Notes: generated by a model from the sequence alone, not told the origin. DNA of 64,000 nt from Heyndrickxia shackletonii (GCF_001420715.1 NZ_LJJC01000006.1:260548-324547); one strand, 5' to 3'; positions 26,815 through 35,050 are shown, numbered from the stretch's first letter. Program-made: numbers and translations.

Positions 26815-26864
26815 TTGACAGATAGAGTAATCTGCGTTAATATTACTCTATCAGATAGAATAAT
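26815..26864 (+). promoter_or_regulatory. Promoter with overlapping palindromic operator of the padR-des operon
   Basis: A -35 TTGACA (26815-26820) and -10 TAATAT (26838-26843) are 17 bp apart. GATAGAGTAAT (26821-26831) and ATTACTCTATC (26842-26852) form a perfect 11-bp inverted repeat across the promoter, and a third near-copy GATAGAATAAT follows at 26855-26864. The position suits autorepression by the PadR protein encoded 20 bases downstream. Confidence 0.85.
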
Positions 26865-26884
26865 CGGTTATGGAAGGTGAATCC

Positions 26885-27214
26885 ATGATAAGAAGTGATA
26901 TTATCCGCGGGCATTTAGATTCGATTATTCTGCGATTGATACTGGATAAGGATCAATATGGATACGAAATTTCGAAACAAATTAGCTTGCGGACAGATAA
27001 TCGGTTTCAGATAAAAGAAGCTACCCTTTATGCAGTCTTTCAGAGGCTGGAGAAAAAGGAATTGATTGAATCCTATTTTGGAGAAATTTCTCATGGTGGG
27101 AAAAGAAAATACTACAGAATCACTACCTTGGGAAAAGCTTACTTAAAGGAAACCGTAAAAGAATGGAAAGAAACAAAAGAAATAATTGATCTATTTATGG
27201 AGGAATTAGAATGA
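26885..27214 (+). CDS. PadR-family transcriptional regulator
   Basis: 109 residues, a small one-domain PadR protein: winged helix with YGYEISKQISLRTDNRFQIK and the family motif EATLYAVFQRLEKKELI, then a short C-terminal dimerisation helix (VKEWKETKEIIDLFMEE). Members of this class bind palindromic operators and are often relieved by membrane-active or phenolic compounds. The ATG at 26885 is preferred to the one at 26870 because GGAAGGTG lies between them. It is the first gene of a four-gene operon; its stop overlaps the next start (ATGA). It probably represses its own promoter through the operator at 26821-26864. Confidence 0.92.
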   Translation: MIRSDIIRGHLDSIILRLILDKDQYGYEISKQISLRTDNRFQIKEATLYAVFQRLEKKELIESYFGEISHGGKRKYYRITTLGKAYLKETVKEWKETKEIIDLFMEELE

Positions 27215-27621
27215 AGAAGATTAAAAACCATGTAGATGACTTATTTAAAAATGTTCCAGACAGCGAACAAAAGGAACAGATTAAGCAAGAGATTGTAGAA
27301 AATCTCGAGGAAAAGGTCTTTGATTTAATGGCACAAGGAAAAGAAGAAGAGGATGCAATTAATAAAGCAATTGTCGATTTTGGGGATATTGATGAGATAG
27401 AAAAAGAACTTGGAGTAAAACTGCCTTCACCTAAGAAGAAAAATATGTCAAAAATAGATTTAGGCTTTTCCATTTGGGGCAGTGCCTTAATCATTGCATT
27501 AGTAGTGTTTATTAATTTTTACTACACCCCTCACATTATTTGGTTCGTATATCCAACCTTTGGTGTATTATGGTGGCCTCTATGCATGTTCTACAGATGG
27601 CTGCGTATACGTCAAAAATAA
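27211..27621 (+). CDS. HAAS-like membrane protein with one two-helix unit
   Basis: 136 residues. The N-terminal 70 residues are a helical, charged domain (KEQIKQEIVENLEEKVFDLM...AIVDFGDIDEIEKELG) typical of the HAAS/permease-prefix domain found after PadR genes. Then come two membrane helices joined by a short loop, ending IIWFVYPTFGVLWWPLCMF. This two-helix unit is the same as the one repeated four times in the next gene. It overlaps padR by four bases. HAAS proteins are commonly partners of PadR repressors; a role in sensing membrane state and passing it to PadR is an inference. Confidence 0.8.
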   Translation: MKKIKNHVDDLFKNVPDSEQKEQIKQEIVENLEEKVFDLMAQGKEEEDAINKAIVDFGDIDEIEKELGVKLPSPKKKNMSKIDLGFSIWGSALIIALVVFINFYYTPHIIWFVYPTFGVLWWPLCMFYRWLRIRQK

Positions 27622-27633
27622 AGGAGGATTTCT

Positions 27634-28290
27634 ATGCATAAGTATGATCTGATTTTTGCCTCCATAGGTAGCCTTATTAGCATACTATTCTTTATTCTTG
27701 TAAATTACTTAACAAGTCCTAGTCATATTTGGTTTATCTATCCAGTCTTTTTTCTCCTTTTATGGCCGGTTAGCGTTTATTTTATAAAAAAAAGGGAGTA
27801 TAAAATTCATTCTCTCTGTATTAGTATCATCATAATCTTGTACCTGTTTTTAACAAATTTTCTATACTCCCCTAGCCATCCTTGGGCATTATACGCATTC
27901 TACCCAATCATTTGGTGGCCAATTATGGTGATATTTGAGAATGCTAGAAAAACCATTTCCTTAGGTCTCATAGGGAGTTTCATCACGATTGTGTATTATT
28001 CCATTTTGAACTTAGTTATTTCGTCCGGCTATCCTTGGGCAATATACCCTGCTTTTATAGTGTTATGGTGGCCTTTGGCTTTATATCATGCAAAACATAA
28101 AAAGTTTTTTCAATTTTCAATCTCATCAAGCTTGTTTATAAGTGTATTTTTTATCATTGTAAACATGGTGTCTTCCCCAAACGAAATTTGGGCAGTGTAC
28201 CCCATTTTTGCAGTATTATGGTGGCCCTTAAGCATGTATTATTACTATTTTAAAAGAAAAGAATCGTCCGTTAAAATCAAAACGAGGTGA
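27634..28290 (+). CDS. Membrane protein made of four tandem 51-residue two-helix units
   Basis: 218 residues, nearly all membrane. Four units of the form (helix)-SPxxIWxIYPxF-xxLWWPlxxY carry a tryptophan at positions 33, 84, 135 and 186, exactly 51 residues apart, giving eight predicted helices. The unit also occurs once in the preceding gene, so this gene probably arose by repeated in-frame duplication of about 153 bp. I do not recognise a named function; it may belong near the 2TM-domain families. GGAGG precedes the ATG. Its place between padR/HAAS and the desaturase suggests work in membrane lipid state or its sensing. Confidence 0.8.
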   Translation: MHKYDLIFASIGSLISILFFILVNYLTSPSHIWFIYPVFFLLLWPVSVYFIKKREYKIHSLCISIIIILYLFLTNFLYSPSHPWALYAFYPIIWWPIMVIFENARKTISLGLIGSFITIVYYSILNLVISSGYPWAIYPAFIVLWWPLALYHAKHKKFFQFSISSSLFISVFFIIVNMVSSPNEIWAVYPIFAVLWWPLSMYYYYFKRKESSVKIKTR

Positions 28291-28297
28291 AGGTACA

Positions 28298-29314
28298 ATG
28301 GAAAAACAATCCAAAAATAGTATTCGCGAGTGGAAAGAAAAATTAAAAACATTTGAAAAACCACGTATCTCAGCTAGTGTAAGACAGCTTATTAATTCCG
28401 TAGGACCATTTTTACTATTATGGGTTTTAGCTTATTTTAGTCTTCGAGTCTCCTTTTGGTTAACATTATTATGCGTCATACCTGCTGCCGGATTTTTAGT
28501 AAGGACATTTATTATTTTCCATGATTGTACACACCATTCCTTTTTCAAAAACAGAAAAGCCAATAAGATTGTCGGTATGATTACGGGAATTCTTACCTTT
28601 TGTTCCTATGAACAGTGGAAAAATGAACATAATCTCCACCATGCAACAAACGGAAATTTAGAAAAACGCGGTGATGGTGATATTTGGACGTTAACTTTGC
28701 AGGAATACGCACAAGCCTCTTGGATCAAACGATTATTATACCGGACATACAGAAATCCGATAGTCATGTTTATATTTGGACCATTATATATTTTCTTAAT
28801 TTCTTATCGTTTTAATAGAAAAAATGCTACAAAAAAAGAAAAAAGACATGTTTGGATGACGAATATTATATTAACTTCCATCGTTTTATTATTAGGATTC
28901 ACCCTTGGCTGGAAGGCATTTCTTTTAGTTGAATTACCCCTCTTCTATATTGCCGCATTGTCTGGTGTTTGGTTATTTTATGTACAACATCAGTTTGAAG
29001 ATGGTTATTTTGAAAATGGCGACAACTGGAATTATGTTGAAGCTGCATTAAAAGGAAGTTCTTTCTATAAGCTTCCGAAGATATTGCAATGGTTTTCCGG
29101 TAATATTGGGTATCACCATGTTCATCACTTAAATTCCAATGTTCCAAATTATCAACTTGAAAAGGCACATAAAAGTGATATACGCCTTCAAGAAGTTCCA
29201 ACCTTAACACTTTGGACAAGTTTAAAATCCTTGACCTTCAAGCTATGGGATGAGCAGTCAAAAAAATTCATTGGAAATCGTGATATAAGGAATTTCCTGC
29301 GAAGCCAGTCCTAA
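28298..29314 (+). CDS. des: Membrane acyl-lipid desaturase (Des type)
   Basis: 338 residues. It aligns along its length with the B. subtilis Delta5 acyl-lipid desaturase Des. The three histidine boxes that bind the di-iron centre are present: HDCTHH (75-80), HNLHH (111-115) and HHVHH (273-277), with hydrophobic segments between. The enzyme introduces a cis double bond into existing phospholipid acyl chains and so fluidises the membrane. In B. subtilis des is induced by the DesK-DesR thermosensor. Here it is the last gene of a PadR operon, and no desK or desR is nearby, so a different control is implied. Confidence 0.94.
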   Translation: MEKQSKNSIREWKEKLKTFEKPRISASVRQLINSVGPFLLLWVLAYFSLRVSFWLTLLCVIPAAGFLVRTFIIFHDCTHHSFFKNRKANKIVGMITGILTFCSYEQWKNEHNLHHATNGNLEKRGDGDIWTLTLQEYAQASWIKRLLYRTYRNPIVMFIFGPLYIFLISYRFNRKNATKKEKRHVWMTNIILTSIVLLLGFTLGWKAFLLVELPLFYIAALSGVWLFYVQHQFEDGYFENGDNWNYVEAALKGSSFYKLPKILQWFSGNIGYHHVHHLNSNVPNYQLEKAHKSDIRLQEVPTLTLWTSLKSLTFKLWDEQSKKFIGNRDIRNFLRSQS

Positions 29315-29315
29315 T

Positions 29316-29346
29316 AAGAAATCCGATATGCGCAGGAGCTAGACAG
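29316..29346. repeat. Fragment of dispersed repeat R1
   Basis: AGAAATCCG then GCGCAGGAGCTAGACAGA matches the right end of the copy at 14807-14957, with the middle lost. It directly follows the desaturase stop. Confidence 0.6.
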
Positions 29347-29390
29347 AACTATAACGGATAAATAATTTATTTTACTTTCATATCCTTTAA

Positions 29391-29428
29391 AAGAGACAGG
29401 TATATTTGATGATATACCTGTCTTTTCC
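29391..29428 (+). terminator. Terminator of the padR-des operon
   Basis: AAGAGACAGGTATAT / ATATACCTGTCTTTT stem with a six-base loop, followed by a T-rich tract. Confidence 0.87.
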
Positions 29429-29528
29429 TTTTACATAAAACTACCATTTACTAATGTAAATAAATGTTCCTAAATTCTAAATTTTCCATTATATTTAATA
29501 CTATACGGCTCATTTAAAGGAGGTCGTT

Positions 29529-30833
29529 ATGGAACGCTTGACAGACCACTTAATTGTCATATCATTTGACTGTTTATCTTCACTGGATTTTCCCACACTT
29601 GTGGAGCTTCCGCATTTTCAAGAGCTCTTGAACCATAAAGCTTATTGTAAAAATGTTAAAACGATTTATCCGTCCGTAACATACCCATGCCATGCAACCA
29701 TTGTAACCGGAAAACTTCCAAATCGGCATGGTGTTATTAATAATACATTGTTGCAGCCCGGGAATCCATCACCGGATTGGTATTGGTACCGTCGTTATGT
29801 AAAAGGAACTACCCTTTATGATGAAGCAAAAAAAGCCAACTTAACTACAGCTGCATTATTATGGCCGGTTACCGCTAAAGCAAATATCGATTACAACATG
29901 CCCGAGATTTTTGCAAATCGCCCTTGGCAAAATCAAGTTACCGTCTCTTTACTAAGCGGCAGTCCTCTTTATCAATTAGACATGAATCGCCGTTTTGGCA
30001 ACATTCGGAAAGGGTTAAGCCAGCCCGAGCTAGATGACTTCGTGCTGGAATCCACCGTTCAAACGATACAATCGAAAAAGCCTAACCTATTGCTTGTCCA
30101 TTTTACGGATCTTGATACACAACGCCACCTCTACGGATTCTCATCAGTGCAAGCACATGAGGCACTACGGCGGCATGATGAACGTCTTGGTCGGATCATC
30201 GGAGCTTTAAAACAGAGTGGAATATATAATAACTCCACCGTTATTGTATTAGGTGACCATAGCGCCTTGGATGAGTCCAAAGCCATCAAGTTAAATGTGT
30301 TACTTCGAAAAACTGGGTTGATAAAAGTAAATAAACGTGGAAAGGTAGTTGATTGGAAGGCATATTGTAAAAGCTGTGACGGCTCCGCTTATCTTTATGT
30401 AAAGAATGATAATGACCACGAAACCAAGTCCATTTTAAAAAAGCTTCTCGACGAGTTAACAAAGGATGACCGAAATGGCATTGAGAAGCTGTTAACAAAC
30501 GAAGAACTTTGTCCTAAGGGGGCAGACCCCAATGCCTACCTCATGGTGGAAGCTCACCAAGGTTATTACTTTACCGAGGGATTAAATGGAGAACTAATAG
30601 ATACCATTACAGCCAAGGATGTCAAATCCAAAAAATACACGGTTGCCTCACACGGCTACTCTCCGGACAAAAAGAATTACACCACTGTTCTAATCGCCTC
30701 CGGAAAAGGAATTCGTTCAAACGCAATAATCCCGTCCATGCATCTTGTCGATGAAGGACCGACATTTGCAAGATTGCTCGGTCTAGATCTTGGAGATACA
30801 GACGGCAGAATCATACGAGAAATGTTAATTTGA
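29529..30833 (+). CDS. Alkaline phosphatase superfamily: type I phosphodiesterase/nucleotide pyrophosphatase-like
   Basis: 434 residues. The metal-binding residue D14 (ISFDCLS) and the nucleophile T51 in SVTYPCHATIVTG are followed by metal sites at HFTDLDTQRHLYG and VLGDHSALD, and a final metal site near ASHGYSPDKKN. This is the nucleotide pyrophosphatase/phosphodiesterase pattern of the superfamily. There is no signal peptide, so unlike many relatives it should be cytoplasmic. Its substrate is not clear. A strong AAAGGAGGTC precedes the ATG. The YxiO-type transporter follows after 29 bases, and the pair may share a transcript. Confidence 0.85.
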   Translation: MERLTDHLIVISFDCLSSLDFPTLVELPHFQELLNHKAYCKNVKTIYPSVTYPCHATIVTGKLPNRHGVINNTLLQPGNPSPDWYWYRRYVKGTTLYDEAKKANLTTAALLWPVTAKANIDYNMPEIFANRPWQNQVTVSLLSGSPLYQLDMNRRFGNIRKGLSQPELDDFVLESTVQTIQSKKPNLLLVHFTDLDTQRHLYGFSSVQAHEALRRHDERLGRIIGALKQSGIYNNSTVIVLGDHSALDESKAIKLNVLLRKTGLIKVNKRGKVVDWKAYCKSCDGSAYLYVKNDNDHETKSILKKLLDELTKDDRNGIEKLLTNEELCPKGADPNAYLMVEAHQGYYFTEGLNGELIDTITAKDVKSKKYTVASHGYSPDKKNYTTVLIASGKGIRSNAIIPSMHLVDEGPTFARLLGLDLGDTDGRIIREMLI

Positions 30834-30862
30834 TTAAAATTACAAAAGGGGGGTTTTAGAGA

Positions 30863-32137
30863 ATGAAACGTTTTACGAAGGAAGAGAATAGTTGGGTTTT
30901 TTATGATTGGGCTAATTCTGCATACTCTATTATTATTTCGACTGCCGTTTTTCCGCTATTTTATAAAGCCGCAGCAACAAAAGCCGGTATAAGTGCCGCT
31001 AACTCTACCGCCTATCTAGGGTATACGGTCGCCATTGCTACATTTATTTTAGCCATACTCGGTCCTGTCTTAGGAACCATTGCCGATTATCAAGGATTTA
31101 AAAAACGCTTTTTTACTTTCTTTTTTACTATCGGGGTATCCTTTACTGCGCTTCTGGCATTCATCCCCAGTGATCAGTGGCTGCTTTTATTAATTGCTTA
31201 TACGATTGCTGCCGTTGGAGCCTCAGGGGCAAACGTATTTTATGATGCCTTTATCGTAGATGTCACAACAGAAAAACGAATGAATCAGGTTTCCGCTCGC
31301 GGCTTCGGCTTTGGATACATCGGCAGCACGATTCCCTTTATCATCAGTATTGCGATCATTATTTTAGCCCAGAAAGAGATCCTGCCTATCTCTGTAACAC
31401 TTGCAAGCAAGATCGCATTCCTAATCACCGCAATTTGGTGGGCATCCTTTTCCATCCCAATGTTTCGAAACGTTTTTCAACGTTATTATATTGAACGTGA
31501 ACCAAATCCCGTTGTGAATAGCTTTAGGCGTTTAGGAAAGACGATAAAAGAAATTCGTAAATACCGCTCATTGTTCCTATTCCTGCTGGCTTATTTTTTC
31601 TATATCGACGGGGTTGGCACTGTTATAACAATGTCGACTGCCTATGGAACAGATTTAGGCATAAGCTCTCAAAGTCTATTAATTATTTTGTTTGTCACCC
31701 AAGTAGTCGCAGCACCGTTTGCTATTTTATATGGGAAATTGGCAGAGAAATTCTCAGGTAAAACGATGCTGTTTGTCGGCATTATTGTCTATATGATTGT
31801 TTGTACGTATGCCTACTTTTTAAAAACAACCTTAGATTTCTGGATATTAGCTATGCTTGTTGCATCGTCCCAAGGGGGAATTCAAGCATTAAGTCGATCC
31901 TATTTCGCAAAGCTTGTTCCGAAACAAAATGCCAACGAATTTTTTGGATTCTACAATATATTTGGCAATTTTGCCTCCATCATGGGACCTCTTTTAGTAG
32001 GAGTTACTGCACAAATTACTGGGAAATCAAACAGCGGAGTATTTAGTCTTATCCTTCTATTTATTATTGGCGCGATTATTCTCATAAAAGTGCCAAACGA
32101 AAAAAATGATATTGCAGCAAGCAAGAAAATTGGATAG
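30863..32137 (+). CDS. yxiO: MFS transporter of the UMF1/Atg22-like family (YxiO type)
   Basis: 424 residues with about twelve membrane helices. The N-terminus FYDWANSAYSIIISTAVFPL is the hallmark of the UMF1 family, and DYQGFKKRF and YDAFIVDVTTEKRMNQVSARG match B. subtilis YxiO. In fungi the related Atg22 exports amino acids from vacuoles; the bacterial substrate is not known. A G-rich ribosome binding site precedes the ATG. Linkage to the upstream phosphodiesterase raises the possibility that it moves a product of that enzyme, which is a weak inference. Confidence 0.88.
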   Translation: MKRFTKEENSWVFYDWANSAYSIIISTAVFPLFYKAAATKAGISAANSTAYLGYTVAIATFILAILGPVLGTIADYQGFKKRFFTFFFTIGVSFTALLAFIPSDQWLLLLIAYTIAAVGASGANVFYDAFIVDVTTEKRMNQVSARGFGFGYIGSTIPFIISIAIIILAQKEILPISVTLASKIAFLITAIWWASFSIPMFRNVFQRYYIEREPNPVVNSFRRLGKTIKEIRKYRSLFLFLLAYFFYIDGVGTVITMSTAYGTDLGISSQSLLIILFVTQVVAAPFAILYGKLAEKFSGKTMLFVGIIVYMIVCTYAYFLKTTLDFWILAMLVASSQGGIQALSRSYFAKLVPKQNANEFFGFYNIFGNFASIMGPLLVGVTAQITGKSNSGVFSLILLFIIGAIILIKVPNEKNDIAASKKIG

Positions 32138-32226
32138 ATCTTTTCGAAGTGCCTAGTTTTTAATGTATTATTTCTTTCTTGAATGGAAAAAGTACAACCG
32201 AAGTCCCATTACAAGGAGGAAACAGA

Positions 32227-32349
32227 TTGGAAAACACACATGAATTTGTAGAAAAGCTTCACGATACACAAAAGAAGGATAAAGAGAATAAAGAGAAGCA
32301 AGGCAAAGGACACCCTGATAAACAACTTCCAAATAACCAGCATAATTAA
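32227..32349 (+). CDS. DUF4023-like 40-residue protein
   Basis: The protein starts at TTG 32227, with AGGAGG seven bases upstream, and reads MENTHEFVEKLHDTQKKDKE followed by a charged tail NKEKQGKGHPDKQLPNNQHN. The FVEKLHDTQ start and PxKxLPN ending fit the DUF4023 family of roughly 40-residue Bacillus proteins of unknown function. It is very hydrophilic and rich in Lys. A good terminator follows 12 bases after the stop, which supports a real, separately expressed gene. Confidence 0.8.
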   Translation: MENTHEFVEKLHDTQKKDKENKEKQGKGHPDKQLPNNQHN

Positions 32350-32360
32350 TACGTAATTCA

Positions 32361-32395
32361 GTCATGATTTTCTATAAATCATGGCTTTTTATTTT
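32361..32395 (+). terminator. Terminator of the DUF4023-like gene
   Basis: GTCATGATTT / AAATCATGGC stem with a five-base loop, then TTTTTATTTT. Confidence 0.85.
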
Positions 32396-32524
32396 GAAAT
32401 GTTTAAGCTGAAAAAAACTGTCAGTTCTCCCCCTATTCTGATATTTTTCTATATAAATACCAAAATCTTTAGAAATATATGTATAATAATTGTAATTGAA
32501 ACATTTGGAGTGGAGTGATACGTG

Positions 32525-32893
32525 ATGGGAATCCAAAAAATTGGGCAAATTGGGGTAAATGCAAAAGATTTCGAGAGAGCGGTACAATTTTATAAGGATG
32601 TTTTAGAATTACCACTATTATTTAATACAGATTCATTAGCATTTTTTGATTGTAATGGAGTTAGACTCCTGCTTAGCCTGCCTGAATCGGAAGAGTTCGC
32701 GAAGACAAGTTCTGTGATTTATTATCAGGTCGAGGATATTAAGGAACATTATAACCAACTCCTCGACAAAGGAGTACAATTTATTGATGAGCCCCATGTA
32801 GTAGCAAAAATGGGACAGGTAGAAACTTGGATGGTGTTTTTCAAAGACACGGAGGACAACATCCTTAGTCTGATGAGTGAAGTAGTAGTGTAA
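32525..32893 (+). CDS. VOC-superfamily (glyoxalase/bleomycin resistance) protein
   Basis: 122 residues, one VOC module with two beta-alpha-beta-beta-beta halves. It begins IQKIGQIGVNAKDFERAVQF with YKDVLELP, and the second half ends VFFKDTEDNILSLMSE, the standard closing motif with its metal-binding Glu. Such proteins are metal-dependent lyases, dioxygenases or antibiotic-binding proteins; this one cannot be assigned. The ATG at 32525 is chosen over the GTG three bases earlier because of spacing from GGAGTG. It has its own terminator. Confidence 0.85.
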   Translation: MGIQKIGQIGVNAKDFERAVQFYKDVLELPLLFNTDSLAFFDCNGVRLLLSLPESEEFAKTSSVIYYQVEDIKEHYNQLLDKGVQFIDEPHVVAKMGQVETWMVFFKDTEDNILSLMSEVVV

Positions 32894-32902
32894 TAGAAAT
32901 GT

Positions 32903-32935
32903 AAGGATACCTTTGCAAGCAAGGGTATCCTTATT
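32903..32935. terminator. Bidirectional terminator between the VOC gene and the ParR-like gene
   Basis: AAGGATACC / GGTATCCTT stem with extra pairs inside; it lies between convergent stops at 32893 and 32940. Confidence 0.8.
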
Positions 32936-32939
32936 ATAA

Positions 32940-33518
32940 TCACTTATTCATCTGTGCCAGAAAATCTCCTAATAGATCCTCCATACTTTCTTCTTTCTCA
33001 TCATCGGAATTTTCATCTGGAATAGGCAACTCCCAATCGAAGTTATCAAGATCATCAACTTGATCTGTTCTTGTATTGTGACTTTCATCCTCTTTTATTG
33101 GGTCAGTATCAGGATAAATCAAGTCTACATTATCATCTTGGGTTGGCTCCTCCAACGGATACGGATAATCCTCCACATCTACCATACTTGTATTCAAAGA
33201 GGCTATAAGGGAAGCTGTTTTAACAGGGTCTGTTAATAATTGATAGACAATGCTCCCTAATAAAGCTAGTGATTGCTCATGTTTAAGCCAATTTCGCTGC
33301 GTTTTATCCAATCCTTTTGGAAGAGGAATCGTTAGAGTTTCCCGTTTCTTGGATATAGATTGTCCAACACCATTTATGACATATTCGGCAATTTTGCTGG
33401 AAAAATTTCGCCTTTCTGTTTCCTTCAGCTTTCCTAAATATTGCAAAATATGATCAGGGGTATCCGAAGGAATGCGAAATGTAATGGGTTTTCCCCTATT
33501 TATCTCTGATTTTTCCAT
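32940..33518 (-). CDS. ParR-like DNA-binding partner of the actin-like protein (candidate)
   Basis: 192 residues in two parts. The N-terminal 125 residues are basic to neutral, with a beta-strand opening (GKPITFRIPSDTP) then helices containing RRNFSSKIAEYVINGV, compatible with a ribbon-helix-helix protein. The C-terminal 70 residues are strongly acidic (DDNVDLIYPDTDP, DEKEESMEDLLGDFLAQM) and end in a short amphipathic helix. DNA-binding N-terminus plus an acidic actin-contacting tail is the plan of ParR adaptors. It lies nine bases after the parM-like gene. I recognise no family by sequence; the role is inferred from context and layout. Confidence 0.65.
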   Translation of the reverse strand: MEKSEINRGKPITFRIPSDTPDHILQYLGKLKETERRNFSSKIAEYVINGVGQSISKKRETLTIPLPKGLDKTQRNWLKHEQSLALLGSIVYQLLTDPVKTASLIASLNTSMVDVEDYPYPLEEPTQDDNVDLIYPDTDPIKEDESHNTRTDQVDDLDNFDWELPIPDENSDDEKEESMEDLLGDFLAQMNK

Positions 33519-33527
33519 CTAATCACC

Positions 33528-34709
33528 TTATTTGTTTTTAACCAGTTTTTGCTCTTCTATTTGCTTATCTTTCTTATTCCTTCTGTTAAAATCAGTTATC
33601 AATTTATAGTAAGCATTAACCATCATCCAGATACTTTCTCTCTCATCCTCAAAGAAGTCAATATTGAATCCATCAAGGTTATTATTCATTGTTTTAAGAT
33701 AATCCTTTAAAATAATCGAACCGCCGCCGATAAAATAACAAATCTCCGTTTGCGAGTTCTTCTGCCAAATATTACGAAGAATTCGATATTGTTTTTTTGC
33801 CAGCTCAAATAGAGTTCTATCTACAATATCGTGAACGCTTGTCCTACTTCCTTTTACCATAATATGATTACGATCATTTTTCTTCGTAATAATTTCCACC
33901 ACATCGCGTCTACTATCTAGCTCCACTCCATGCTTGGAGCGAATTTCTTCTCTTATATTTTCAAGGGACTCTGAAACACCCAGGTTAAATCCTTGTGCCT
34001 TGTCATCATCTACTTTACGATTCTTGATGACTGCAATATCTGTTGATAAACCGCCGATATCTTGGATAATAATGCGTTTATCGATTAATTCTTTATTGAT
34101 GATATTTAAATTCTTATCCATGACTAAGTTAATGAATGCTGCGAAGCCCTCGGGATACACTTTTACCTCATCAAATCGAATGTTTACCTTTTGACCCTGA
34201 TATTTTGGTGTTACTAAAAACTCTACTTGATGAACGGATCCAAGCAATCTCGAACGGAAGCCAACATCCTTGCCTTCCTTTACTTCTCTTAGCGGGAGGC
34301 CTGTTCCTAATGTATAGGTTGCTTCTATTACGTTATTAGAACGTTTAAACATTTGCTTATTTTCGTCTCTTACTGCATCTAAGGCCAAGCTTGCAAATAA
34401 CATGATAAGAGTCTGGTCTTCCTCAGACTTGCTGCTACCTGGATCTAATTCGGTCGAATTAGTACTTTTGGTTGCTAAATGACCTACACGGTAAATAGAA
34501 TTATTATCTTTTAATATAGGGGAATGAACCCGAATATGTATGCCGTCAATTGGATTTTGTTGATTTAATTCCTCTAATCCTATGATAGGACGGTCTTCTA
34601 TATCTCTGGCAATGACATTTGGAATATTCATGTCGTATTCCATTTCTCCAAAAATCCCTTTAAGGGAGTCATTACCTACATCAATTGCTGCAATACGTGA
34701 GTTTGTCAA
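33528..34709 (-). CDS. ParM/StbA-family actin-like ATPase
   Basis: 393 residues with the actin fold motifs: phosphate 1 AAIDVGNDSLKG (D10), phosphate 2 QDIGGLSTDIAV (216-227) and adenosine motif FIGGGS (326-331). This is the plasmid-segregation actin family (ParM, StbA, Alp), not MreB. Such proteins polymerise to push or pull DNA bound by a ParR adaptor at a centromere. The start is TTG with GGGATG upstream. A likely adaptor gene follows and a 20-21 bp repeat array lies just upstream, giving the parC-parM-parR order of type II plasmid partition loci, here surrounded by ordinary chromosomal genes. Confidence 0.88.
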   Translation of the reverse strand: MTNSRIAAIDVGNDSLKGIFGEMEYDMNIPNVIARDIEDRPIIGLEELNQQNPIDGIHIRVHSPILKDNNSIYRVGHLATKSTNSTELDPGSSKSEEDQTLIMLFASLALDAVRDENKQMFKRSNNVIEATYTLGTGLPLREVKEGKDVGFRSRLLGSVHQVEFLVTPKYQGQKVNIRFDEVKVYPEGFAAFINLVMDKNLNIINKELIDKRIIIQDIGGLSTDIAVIKNRKVDDDKAQGFNLGVSESLENIREEIRSKHGVELDSRRDVVEIITKKNDRNHIMVKGSRTSVHDIVDRTLFELAKKQYRILRNIWQKNSQTEICYFIGGGSIILKDYLKTMNNNLDGFNIDFFEDERESIWMMVNAYYKLITDFNRRNKKDKQIEEQKLVKNK

Positions 34710-34815
34710 AAAAAATCATCCCTTTCACTATTGATGTGTAAAAGGTTATAGAAACCACAAGGCTTGGTCAATGGAGTTAAGGAATCTTTCATGAATACTT
34801 ATCAATAGACATGAA

Positions 34816-34992
34816 TTTGTAATCCTGTATACAAATCCGTAAACAATAACGAAATCCGCTAGCCGATAGGCGCTGGAGCTGGACATTGTAGATAAACACT
34901 GCTAAATAAGTAAGTACACGCATTTGTACACATGTATACATTTTTGTAAACATGTGTACGTTTTTGTAAACAATTGAATACAAATTGTATAC
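34816..34992. repeat. Palindromic 20-21 bp repeat array, candidate parC centromere/operator
   Basis: TTTGTA-headed units start at 34923, 34943 and 34963 and a variant at 34984; two more lie at 34816 and 34836 beyond the R1 fragment. Within units TGTACACATGTATACA and TGTAAACATGTGTACG are near-palindromes. Helically phased repeats before a parM-type gene fit ParR binding sites that also act as an autoregulatory operator. Confidence 0.7.
34851..34885. repeat. Fragment of dispersed repeat R1 inside the array
   Basis: GAAATCCGCTAGCCGATAGG then CGCTGGAGCTGGAC is almost identical to the right end of the copy at 14807-14957. It splits the palindromic array in two. Confidence 0.8.
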
Positions 34993-35021
34993 AAGAGCTG
35001 CTACCCTTAAAAATCCCCTAT

Positions 35022-35050
35022 AAAAAAAGCAGGAGCCTCCCCTGCTTTTT
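35022..35050 (-). terminator. Terminator of the thioesterase gene
   Basis: AAAAAGCAGG / CCTGCTTTTT perfect stem with a seven-base loop; T-run on both strands. Confidence 0.88.

Noticed and set aside
34789-34983. 64-codon minus-strand frame upstream of the parM-like gene
   Set aside because: It is composed of the palindromic repeats and the R1 fragment and has no ribosome binding site.
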